Source: Streptomyces regalis (lineage in GTDB: Bacteria > Actinomycetota > Actinomycetes > Streptomycetales > Streptomycetaceae). From it: DNA of 6,719 nt. A program made the position numbers and the translations under genes. Every line of letters starts with the position of its first letter. The stretch's first letter is position 1. Positions 1 to 5,222 of this stretch are shown here, piece after piece. The notes below the pieces were generated by a model, which saw only the letters and a list, made by a program, of their open reading frames with translations, did no database searches and had not been told where the DNA came from. The DNA lies in NCBI RefSeq assembly GCF_001509475.1, contig NZ_LLZG01000125.1, forward strand, positions 1 through 6,719, in the 5' to 3' direction.

Positions 1-510
1 CGTTCCCCTTATGCCCCCGACTCCCCGCGCGCTGCCTCACTCCCGAACCACCCCCCGCTGCTCTTCCTCACCACCTGCGACTCGCTGCACCGCCTCGTCC
101 CCGAACTCGGCCCGGGTGAGAAGGACTACGTCACCAAACCGCTCCGCATCGCCGAGGTCCTCGCCCGGGTCGACGTCCTGCTGCGCCGCCGACGCCCCGA
201 ACGGCAGACGGCCCAACCCCGTTACGGCGACCTGGCCTTGGACGACGCCACCTGCCGCGCCCGCCGCGGCGCACGCGCCCTCGACCTCACCCCCGCCGAG
301 TACCGCCTGCTGAGCCATCTGCTCGTCAACGCCGAGTGCGTGCTGTCGAAGGAGCAGATCAGCCGCTATGTCTGGGGGGACTTCCGGGCCAACGAGGCCA
401 TCGAGAAACTGGTCTCGCGGCTGCGCCGCAAGGTGGACCGCGATCCCGGGGAGCCGGCGCTGATCCATACGCGCCGCGGGTTCGGGTACTGGCTCGGCGG
501 CGCCGGCTGA
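1..510 (+). CDS. OmpR-family response regulator, 5' partial
   Basis: DNA-binding response regulator of a two-component system, cut at its 5' end by the window; 169 residues are visible. Residues 19-63 are the C-terminal part of a receiver domain: LLFLTT (beta-4 end) and DYVTKPL with the conserved Lys46, followed by the last helix. From LT to KP the spacing matches typical OmpR/PhoB receivers without gaps. Residues 74-166 are a complete winged-helix domain: YGDLALD, LTPAEYRLL, the recognition-helix region NEAIEKLVSRLRRKVD, and the wing RRGFGYWL. Odd point: the usual GGDDY stretch before VTKP is GEKDY. The first 18 residues do not resemble a receiver well, so the truncated part may be divergent or damaged. 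No histidine kinase is visible downstream; the partner would lie upstream of the window or elsewhere. The targets cannot be told from the sequence. Confidence 0.85.
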   Translation, partial: RSPYAPDSPRAASLPNHPPLLFLTTCDSLHRLVPELGPGEKDYVTKPLRIAEVLARVDVLLRRRRPERQTAQPRYGDLALDDATCRARRGARALDLTPAEYRLLSHLLVNAECVLSKEQISRYVWGDFRANEAIEKLVSRLRRKVDRDPGEPALIHTRRGFGYWLGGAG

Positions 511-511
511 C

Positions 512-546
512 CTCACGCCCCGCACCGCCCAGGCCCGTGCCGTGAG
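512..546 (+). terminator. Possible terminator hairpin after the response regulator
   Basis: Two base pairs after the response-regulator stop lies a nested inverted repeat: outer arms CTCACG (512-517) and CGTGAG (541-546), inner arms GCAC (522-525) and GTGC (537-540). A second small palindrome, GGACGG-AA-CCGTCC, follows at 549-562. There is no T-run, as is usual in high-GC actinobacteria. Position right after a stop codon supports a terminator, but the stems are short. Confidence 0.3.
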
Positions 547-932
547 CGGGACGGAACCGTCCGGCGCCGTGGGGACCGTCGTACGCAGCGTCTCGCGCAG
601 CCGGTCGCGGGCGGTCCGATCCGAGCCGCGACGGGGTCTGGCGGGCGGACGTCGGGGCTGCCCGGCAAGGTGCGGACGACCGCCACACCGACGACAGCAG
701 CAACTGGATGACTGTGCGCCACAACGCCGTCTACAACTACCGTGCCTCGATCGGCGGGTGCAGCGAGGAGTGGGGCACCAGGGCAACTTCTGGGACGACG
801 CCGTCCCCGAATGGCTGCCGCGCCGGGCCTACCCCGGAGCCTGGCCGCCCGCACCGGACTGCGGCGACCCGCACCGCCTCGGGTTCCAGGCCAACATCCG
901 GCTGCCCCCCCGCCGCCCCCACCGCGGACTGA
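546..932 (+). pseudogene. Frameshifted remnant of a secreted-type protein
   Basis: No intact gene fills this interval, but protein-like sequence continues across two frames. One frame, open from 546, gives DGVWRADVG, then NWMTVRHNAVYNYRASIG and GGCSEEWG (about 630-772). Near 772-780 the plausible protein continues one frame over as GNFWDDAVPEWLPRR, then PGAWPPAPDCGDPHR and LGFQANIRL (to about 905). A shift back at the run of seven C (905-911) would restore the first frame and end at TGA 930-932. No start codon with a ribosome site is evident, so the 5' end is probably missing. The alternation VRHNAVYN resembles a coil of a right-handed parallel beta-helix protein, which would fit a relative of the neighbouring pectate lyase, but I do not recognise the family with certainty. 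Alternative: a functional gene carrying two sequencing errors. Confidence 0.5.
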
Positions 933-952
933 ACATGAGGGCAGCCGGAACC

Positions 953-978
953 GGGCGGCGGCCGGTCGGCCGCCGCCC
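953..978 (-). terminator. GC-rich hairpin terminator of the pectate lyase gene
   Basis: Perfect 12-bp inverted repeat GGGCGGCGGCCG (953-964) / CGGCCGCCGCCC (967-978), extended by a C952-G979 pair. It begins 17 bp beyond the lyase stop codon on the minus strand. An intrinsic terminator without a U-tract is common in Streptomyces. A second, imperfect repeat, CACCCGGTCAC (989-999) / GTGACCCGGGTG (1003-1014), spans the lyase stop codon itself. Confidence 0.65.
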
Positions 979-995
979 GCGGTCGACTCACCCGG

Positions 996-2612
996 TCACG
1001 GCGTGACCCGGGTGCCGCCGAAGGTCACGACGAGACGCCCGTCCGAGGCGAAGGACCAGCCCAGGGCGCCGCCGTACGACGAGCACCGGGAGCCGTTCGT
1101 GCCCGACCAGAACTGGTTCGAGCTGTCGGAGTCGCCGATGATCCGGTCGTTCGTGCCGCTGCCGCTGCGGCACGAGGTGTTGTTGCGGAACACCGAGGTG
1201 CCGGCGTCGAAGTTGTAGTTGCGCTGGGCGCTGTCGATGCTGATGTTGTCCGACACCGTCATCGTGCCCGGGTTGCTGTTGTAGGTGAACCCGTGCTTGC
1301 CGTTCTTGTAGGCGATGCTGCGCTTGACGATGTGGTTGACGGGGATGTCCTCGCCGCCGAGCTTGTAGCCGTTGCGGTCGCCGTTGCCGGCCTGGGAGCC
1401 GTCGCTGAGGGTGCCGTTGTTGTAGGCGAGGGAGTCCTCGATGGTCACCGGGCCGATGGCGCCGGTGTCGGACTTGGTGTAGAGGTCCCAGCCGTCGTCG
1501 ATGTTGTTGTGGGCCACGGCGTAGCGGAAGACGTTCCCGGTGCCGGTGGTGAGCTTCGCGGCGAAGCCGTCGGCGTCCTCGCCGTCGGAGTCGGCGTTGT
1601 CGTGCGACTCGGCGCTCAGGATGAGGTTGTTGGCCGGCCACTGGTCCTTGGGGGTGGTGGAGGCGATCCGCCCGAGCTGCAGCCCCGTGTCACGGTTGAA
1701 GCGCGTCACCGTGCGCTCGATGACGTTGTTGCTGCCACCGACGTAGATGCCGTTGTCCCCGGCCCGCTCGACGACGATGCCGTTGACGTGCCAGTACGAC
1801 CCCATCACCTGCAGCCCGCGGTTGGACGAACTCTCGCTCTGTGCCGAGAAGTTCAGCACCGGTCGCTCACCCGGGTAGGCGGACAGCTTGGTCCGGGCGC
1901 TCGATGTGCCGTCGGTACCCGCCGGGATGGTGACGGTCGAGGAGTAGGTGTACGTCCCTCCGCGCATGTAGATCGTGCCGCCCGCGGAGATACGGCTGAT
2001 CGCCGAGGTGAGCGTCGTGGGCGCCGACTCCGTGCCGGCCGCGCCGTCGGTGCCGTTCGGCGCCACGTACAGGACGGGGCCCGTCGGTGCGGGGGTGCTG
2101 CCGCTGGTCTCGACGTCCAGGTAGTCGATGTTGGGCAGGCCGGCGGAGGTGGTCGGGTTGAGGCGGATGGTGTTGCTGCCGGCGTTGACGGGGACGGTGA
2201 GTGTCTTCGTCGCCCAGGTCGTCCATGCGCCGGTGCCCTCGAAGGACGGTGTCTGGACGGTGGTTCCGTTCACGACCAGGGAAGCAGGGCGGGCGGTGGT
2301 GGTGCCGTTGGCGAAGCGGACGCTGAGCGTCGCCGTGCCTGCTGCGGGGGCGTTCACGGTGAACTGGGCGTAACCGCTGGTGGCGTTGGCGCCGTTGCAG
2401 AACCCGGCGCCGGAGTAACCGGCCCAGTCGGAGTCGATGGTGCCGGTGCAGATCGCCGGGGAGCTCTCGGCCTCGTAGCGGGTGGTCGCGGCCTCGGCGG
2501 TGGTGCCGGTGAGCGCTACGAGGGTGGTGGCGAGGAGCGCGGTGGAGGCCAGGGCGGGGGTGACGCGTCTGACGGGTCTCGGGTGCGAGCGCGAGTGCGG
2601 GTGCGGGTGCAT
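996..2612 (-). CDS. Secreted pectate lyase, CBM35 + polysaccharide lyase family 9
   Basis: Extracellular enzyme predicted to cleave de-esterified pectin (polygalacturonate) by beta-elimination. 538 residues. Signal peptide 1-41: basic His/Arg-rich start, hydrophobic core 18-36, cleavage after AEA. A CBM35-like domain spans about 44-168 (YEAESSPAICTGTIDSDWAG at its start, NIDYLDVE at its end, calcium ligands likely Glu47/Glu49). After a short linker, 179-538 is a right-handed parallel beta-helix with PL9 hallmarks: DGEDADGFAAK (Asp348), NNIDDGWDLYTK (Asp372, Asp373, Asp376) and DRNGYKLGG (Lys417). Compared with Pel9A of Dickeya, whose calcium site uses Asp209/233/234/237 and whose base is Lys273, the Asp spacing is identical and Lys417 is the candidate base. 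Start ATG is supported by AAAGGGG eight bases upstream (minus strand, 2621-2627). Monocistronic, with its own promoter and terminator. Family assignment is strong; substrate is inferred from the family. Confidence 0.93.
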   Translation of the reverse strand: MHPHPHSRSHPRPVRRVTPALASTALLATTLVALTGTTAEAATTRYEAESSPAICTGTIDSDWAGYSGAGFCNGANATSGYAQFTVNAPAAGTATLSVRFANGTTTARPASLVVNGTTVQTPSFEGTGAWTTWATKTLTVPVNAGSNTIRLNPTTSAGLPNIDYLDVETSGSTPAPTGPVLYVAPNGTDGAAGTESAPTTLTSAISRISAGGTIYMRGGTYTYSSTVTIPAGTDGTSSARTKLSAYPGERPVLNFSAQSESSSNRGLQVMGSYWHVNGIVVERAGDNGIYVGGSNNVIERTVTRFNRDTGLQLGRIASTTPKDQWPANNLILSAESHDNADSDGEDADGFAAKLTTGTGNVFRYAVAHNNIDDGWDLYTKSDTGAIGPVTIEDSLAYNNGTLSDGSQAGNGDRNGYKLGGEDIPVNHIVKRSIAYKNGKHGFTYNSNPGTMTVSDNISIDSAQRNYNFDAGTSVFRNNTSCRSGSGTNDRIIGDSDSSNQFWSGTNGSRCSSYGGALGWSFASDGRLVVTFGGTRVTP

Positions 2613-2651
2613 GGGGCTGACCCCTTTCTGTTACACGTCGTGGCAGATAGG

Positions 2652-2663
2652 GAAAGCGCTTTC
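2652..2663. promoter_or_regulatory. LacI-family-type operator in the pectate lyase leader
   Basis: Perfect 12-bp palindrome GAAAGCGCTTTC with the central CG typical of LacI/GalR-family operators. It begins 15 bp after the -10 hexamer of the lyase promoter, about +9 to +20 of the transcript, where a bound repressor would block elongation. It differs from the CebR box near 5145, so a different LacI-family repressor, probably sensing pectin-derived sugars, is likely. No such regulator gene is in the window. Confidence 0.6.
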
Positions 2664-2678
2664 TCGATGCTTCTCGGG

Positions 2679-2707
2679 ACCGTAAGGGGCTGTCGCATAC
2701 ACGTCAA
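2679..2707 (-). promoter_or_regulatory. Sigma-70-like promoter of the pectate lyase gene
   Basis: On the minus strand, TTGACG (2702-2707) is followed after 17 bp by TACGGT (2679-2684), matching the Streptomyces housekeeping pattern TTGACn-17-TAnnnT. It lies 67 bp upstream of the lyase ATG. The transcription start would fall near 2672. Seen directly as a motif; activity is inferred. Confidence 0.7.
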
Positions 2708-2727
2708 TAGATATGTACGTGATGCAG

Positions 2728-2743
2728 GTTCATGACCATGAAC
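2728..2743. promoter_or_regulatory. Palindrome GTTCATG-AC-CATGAAC, candidate operator
   Basis: Perfect inverted repeat with 7-bp arms and a 2-bp spacer. It sits 20 bp upstream of the lyase -35 box and 152 bp upstream of the divergent surface-protein gene. Symmetry and length suit a dimeric regulator (an activator or upstream operator). The binding family is not identifiable. Confidence 0.4.
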
Positions 2744-2895
2744 AAAGGCGCCTGGGATGGATGGGCCGCCCCTGCGCGCGGCTTTGCCATCTCTTTACAA
2801 CCCACCCCGCCCCCGCGTCGTCTCTCCGCTCGACCGTCACCCAGCCCGCCGTGTACGGGAGTACCGGCCGGGCCCACGAAAGAGAGAGCGACACA

Positions 2896-3306
2896 ATGCG
2901 CCGAACCGTCCTCAGCGCCATGGCACTCACCTGCACGGCCCTGCTCGCGAGCATCACGCCGGCGTTCGCCGACAGCGCTGCCCCGACCGCGGTCCCCAGC
3001 CCGGCGGCCACCGCCCCTTCGGCCACGGCCGTCCCGACGCCCAGCGCCGCCGAACCGACCACCGCGCCGAGCACCGAGCCGCCCCGGGAAGCGACCCCCG
3101 TCCCGTCGGCCGAGCCGACCCGCGCGCCGGACGGCGGCCAGGTCTCCGTCGTACCGTCGGGGGCGCCCGACACCGGAGTCACGGCACCGGCTTCGGGTTC
3201 CGGCACTGAACGGGGCGGGCTGATCGGCGGGGGAGCCGCCGCGGTGCTCGTCGCCGGAGGGGTGACGGCCTTCGTCGTACGGCGTCGGCGGACGAACGGC
3301 GCATGA
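2896..3306 (+). CDS. Small sortase-dependent surface protein (APDTG signal)
   Basis: 136-residue exported protein, probably the substrate of the adjacent sortase. Signal peptide 1-25 (MRRTVLSAM start, cleavage AFA|DS). Residues 26-80 are a low-complexity Pro/Ala/Thr/Ser stretch with no fold expected, probably a wall-spanning stalk. At 90-94 is APDTG, an LPXTG-like sorting motif with Ala in place of Leu. After a Gly/Ser spacer come a hydrophobic segment (about 108-128) and a basic tail RRRRTNGA, the standard order of a cell-wall sorting signal. ATG 2896 is chosen over upstream in-frame starts because it begins directly at the signal peptide and follows a purine-rich GAAAGAGAG; longer versions would bury that signal. 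The stop codon overlaps the start of the sortase gene (ATGA), so the two are translationally coupled. No catalytic domain; its role in the envelope is unknown. Confidence 0.85.
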   Translation: MRRTVLSAMALTCTALLASITPAFADSAAPTAVPSPAATAPSATAVPTPSAAEPTTAPSTEPPREATPVPSAEPTRAPDGGQVSVVPSGAPDTGVTAPASGSGTERGGLIGGGAAAVLVAGGVTAFVVRRRRTNGA

Positions 3307-3965
3307 TGCCGCTGTCCAGGCGCGCGTTCGCCACGGCGGCGATGGCGTCGGTGCTGGTGGGGTGCGGTGGCCGGGGAGCGGAGGAGGGCGCGGACGCGAG
3401 CTCCCGGAGGAGGAGGGGCGCGCAGCCGCCCGAGGAGGACTCGTCTCCCTCGAATCCCCCGTCTTCCTCGTCTTCCTCGTCGTCCGCGAACTCGGCGCGC
3501 GCTCTGGGCCGTTCGTCCCCGGTCCGCCTGCAGATCCCGGCGATCGAGGTCGACACCCCGGTCATCCGGCTGGGCTTGGCGTCGGACGGCACCGTGCAGG
3601 TGCCGCCGATCACGGCCGACGACCGGGCGGGCTGGTACCGGCACTCCCCGACGCCGGGTCAGGTCGGCCCGTCGGTCATCCTCGGCCATGTCACGGTGGG
3701 CGCCTACGGGGACGGGGTGTTCCGTCACCTCGCCCGGCTGCACCGGGGCGACCGGATCGTGGCGCGCAGGGAGGACGGCACGGTGGCGGAGTTCGCGGTC
3801 CGTGCCGTACGGACGGTGGCCAAGGCGGACTTTCCGGCGGACGACGTGTACGGGGACGTGGACCGTCCGGAGCTGCGGCTGATCACGTGCGGGGGGCCGC
3901 GGGCCGGGGAGGAGTACCGCGACAACGTGATCGTGTTCGCGGGGTTGAGCGCCACGACACCCTGA
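3303..3965 (+). CDS. Class F sortase with Tat-like lipoprotein leader
   Basis: Membrane-associated cysteine transpeptidase that would cut the sorting signal of its partner protein and attach it to the cell wall. 220 residues. The sortase domain is about 70-215: VRLQIPAIEVDTPV at the start, GHV with catalytic His129, LITCGG with catalytic Cys196, and YRDNVIVFA with Arg206, giving the complete His-Cys-Arg triad. Instead of a plain N-terminal anchor helix, the leader is MMPLSRRAFATAAMASVLVGC: a twin-arginine motif (SRRAF) followed by a lipobox LVGC with Cys21. This suggests Tat export and lipid anchoring. A charged, Ser-rich linker (22-68, with eight consecutive Ser) joins anchor to domain. The start overlaps the upstream stop by 4 nt; ATG 3306 one codon later is an alternative. 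The substrate is inferred from adjacency and the APDTG motif. Confidence 0.9.
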   Translation: MMPLSRRAFATAAMASVLVGCGGRGAEEGADASSRRRRGAQPPEEDSSPSNPPSSSSSSSSANSARALGRSSPVRLQIPAIEVDTPVIRLGLASDGTVQVPPITADDRAGWYRHSPTPGQVGPSVILGHVTVGAYGDGVFRHLARLHRGDRIVARREDGTVAEFAVRAVRTVAKADFPADDVYGDVDRPELRLITCGGPRAGEEYRDNVIVFAGLSATTP

Positions 3966-4081
3966 CCACCCCCCTGACCATCTCGCCGACCACCCCGCCG
4001 ACGGAACGTACGCCGACGGTCCGGCATCCCCACAAGTAGCCGTGCGAGCTTCCTCATGACCATGGAGAGCGTTGGAGAGCG

Positions 4082-4591
4082 TTGAAACGGTCCCGAGACA
4101 AGGCAGCGTCCGAGCTGTTCGCCGCCCTCTACCCGCGCCTCGCCGGCTGGTGCCGCCGACTCGTCGACGACGACGAGACGGCCCACGAGATCGCGTCCGA
4201 GGCCTTCACCCGGCTCTGGGCCCGCTGGAGCCGGGTGGAGGAGCCGCGCGGTTTCCTCTACGTCACCGCGGCGAACCTGGTCCGGGACCACTGGCGCAAG
4301 CTGGAGCGGGAGCGGCGGGCGATGCGCCGGGCCACGACGGAGGCGGTCGTCAACTCCTATACGGAGCAAGCGGAGCAGGCGCAACAGGCGGACCCGTCCG
4401 TACGCCTGCTGGTCCAGTCCCTGCCCGAACGCCTCCGCACCCCGATCCTCCTCCACTACTACGCTGACATGCCGATCCGGGAGGTGTCCGTGCTGACCGG
4501 GCGCAAGGAAGGAACCGTCAAGGCCGACCTCCACGCGGCCCGCGAACTGCTCCGCGTCCACCTGAGGAGAAGCCTTGACCACACGCTTTGA
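4082..4591 (+). CDS. SigE-like ECF RNA polymerase sigma factor
   Basis: Extracytoplasmic-function sigma factor directing RNA polymerase to a small regulon. 169 residues. Region 2 spans about 9-80: ELFAALYPRLAGWCRRLV, then ETAHEIASEAFTRLWARW and the -10-recognition/melting part FLYVTAANLVRDHWRK. A polar linker (83-105, Gln/Glu-rich) leads to region 4 (about 108-162): SLPERLRTPILLHYYADM, then the helix-turn-helix IREVSVLTGRKEGTVKADLHAARELL. Regions 1 and 3 are absent, as in ECF factors. The start is TTG 4082, preceded by GGAG (4074-4077); no ATG or GTG suits this frame, so initiation is probably weak. The gene lies 116 bp after the sortase and overlaps the next gene by 17 nt. That gene is the likely regulator of this factor. 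Target promoters are unknown; the sortase pair next door is the obvious candidate. Confidence 0.9.
   Translation: MKRSRDKAASELFAALYPRLAGWCRRLVDDDETAHEIASEAFTRLWARWSRVEEPRGFLYVTAANLVRDHWRKLERERRAMRRATTEAVVNSYTEQAEQAQQADPSVRLLVQSLPERLRTPILLHYYADMPIREVSVLTGRKEGTVKADLHAARELLRVHLRRSLDHTL
4564..4570 (+). promoter_or_regulatory. Ribosome binding site deciding the TTG start at 4575
   Basis: GAGGAGA inside the end of the sigma-factor gene, with a 4-nt gap to TTG. It is the strongest Shine-Dalgarno match in this stretch, and no ATG or GTG in that frame lies at a suitable distance. Confidence 0.7.
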
Positions 4592-5072
4592 CGACGACGA
4601 TCCCGACGGCCCGGTGTTCGTTCCCGACGACCCCCTCGCGGTGATCCTCCGCCCCTCCTCGGACTACCTCGCCCCACCCCCCGGCAGCTACGAGGCGATC
4701 CGCCGCAGGGCGTCCCGCCGACGACTGGTGCGTACGGCGATCGGGACGGCCGTGACCTGCGCCGTGGCACTCCTCGTCGCGCTGCCGCTCCACCTGGGGA
4801 CCTCGGCGGGCCCGACGTCCCCTGCACCGCCTCTCGCCCCTCCGCCCGCGAGCGAACGTACGACACCTCCCGCCCCGTCGGTGACCCCGCCCCCGTCGGC
4901 GATCCCGACCCCCTCGGCGTCGTCGCCCCGATCGGCATCGCCGACGCCGACGGTGCCGCGCGAGCCCGCTACATCCGAGCCCACCGCGAACTCCCGGACC
5001 GACGACTCCCGTGCGCCGAGCAGTGCGGCGGTCCCGACCAGCCGGCCGTCGACGGCATCGCCGCGGTCGTAG
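4575..5072 (+). CDS. Single-pass membrane protein, putative sigma-factor regulator
   Basis: 165 residues, no enzyme domain recognised. Residues 1-50 are a cytoplasmic part beginning MTTRFDDDDPDG, with DPLAVILRPSSDYLAPPPGS and a basic EAIRRRASRRR just before the membrane. Residues 51-75 form one transmembrane helix (positive-inside, so the C terminus is outside). Residues 76-165 are a Pro/Ser/Thr/Ala-rich extracellular tail without visible fold. The start is TTG 4575, fixed by GAGGAGA (4564-4570) four bases upstream. It overlaps the sigma gene by 17 nt in another frame, which implies coupled translation. Such sigma-plus-membrane-protein pairs are usual for anti-sigma control, so it probably binds or tethers the sigma factor through its short N-terminal region. 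No zinc anti-sigma motif (HxxxCxxC) is present, so the mechanism is a guess. The tail could sense the cell wall. Confidence 0.75.
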   Translation: MTTRFDDDDPDGPVFVPDDPLAVILRPSSDYLAPPPGSYEAIRRRASRRRLVRTAIGTAVTCAVALLVALPLHLGTSAGPTSPAPPLAPPPASERTTPPAPSVTPPPSAIPTPSASSPRSASPTPTVPREPATSEPTANSRTDDSRAPSSAAVPTSRPSTASPRS

Positions 5073-5144
5073 GTGGTCGAGGGGCGGGAAAGTGGCGCGA
5101 TCCGGCGTTGCCAAGGGGGCTGTGAGGGCGCAGCCTGTGCAGTG

Positions 5145-5158
5145 TGGGAGCGCTCCCA
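5145..5158. promoter_or_regulatory. CebR operator (TGGGAGCGCTCCCA)
   Basis: Exact 14-bp palindrome TGGGAGCGCTCCCA, the known box of CebR in Streptomyces and CelR in Thermobifida. These LacI-family repressors release DNA on binding cellobiose or cellotriose. It lies 64 bp upstream of the LPMO start codon, between the membrane-protein gene and the LPMO gene. The identity of the motif is seen directly; regulation by CebR is inferred from established knowledge. Confidence 0.9.
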
Positions 5159-5162
5159 TGAT

Positions 5163-5181
5163 TGCACTTGTACTGCACTTG
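5163..5181 (+). repeat. Direct repeat TGCACTTG x2, 11-nt period
   Basis: TGCACTTG at 5163-5170 and again at 5174-5181, separated by TAC. The period is about one helical turn, four bases downstream of the CebR box and within the LPMO leader or promoter. It could be a binding site for a second regulator or part of the promoter; no known family is recognised. Confidence 0.4.
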
Positions 5182-5222
5182 CGCACCCACCCCACATCCC
5201 CCCACCTTGAAAGAGGGAGACC

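Noticed and set aside
1293..2735. Long open frame of 480 codons on the plus strand
   Set aside because: Antisense shadow of the pectate lyase; Val/Gly/Asp-rich composition from GC third positions, no domain, no ribosome site.
3462..3485. TCTTCCTCG-type short tandem repeat
   Set aside because: Explained by the poly-Ser linker of the sortase; probably slippage-prone but not a regulatory repeat.
2730..3743. Open frame of 337 codons on the minus strand
   Set aside because: Antisense to the surface protein and sortase, whose motifs are unmistakable.
4003..4030. GGAAC, candidate ECF -35 box before the sigma gene
   Set aside because: No matching ECF -10 motif (CGTC/CGTT type) at 16-17 bp, so an autoregulated promoter is not supported here.
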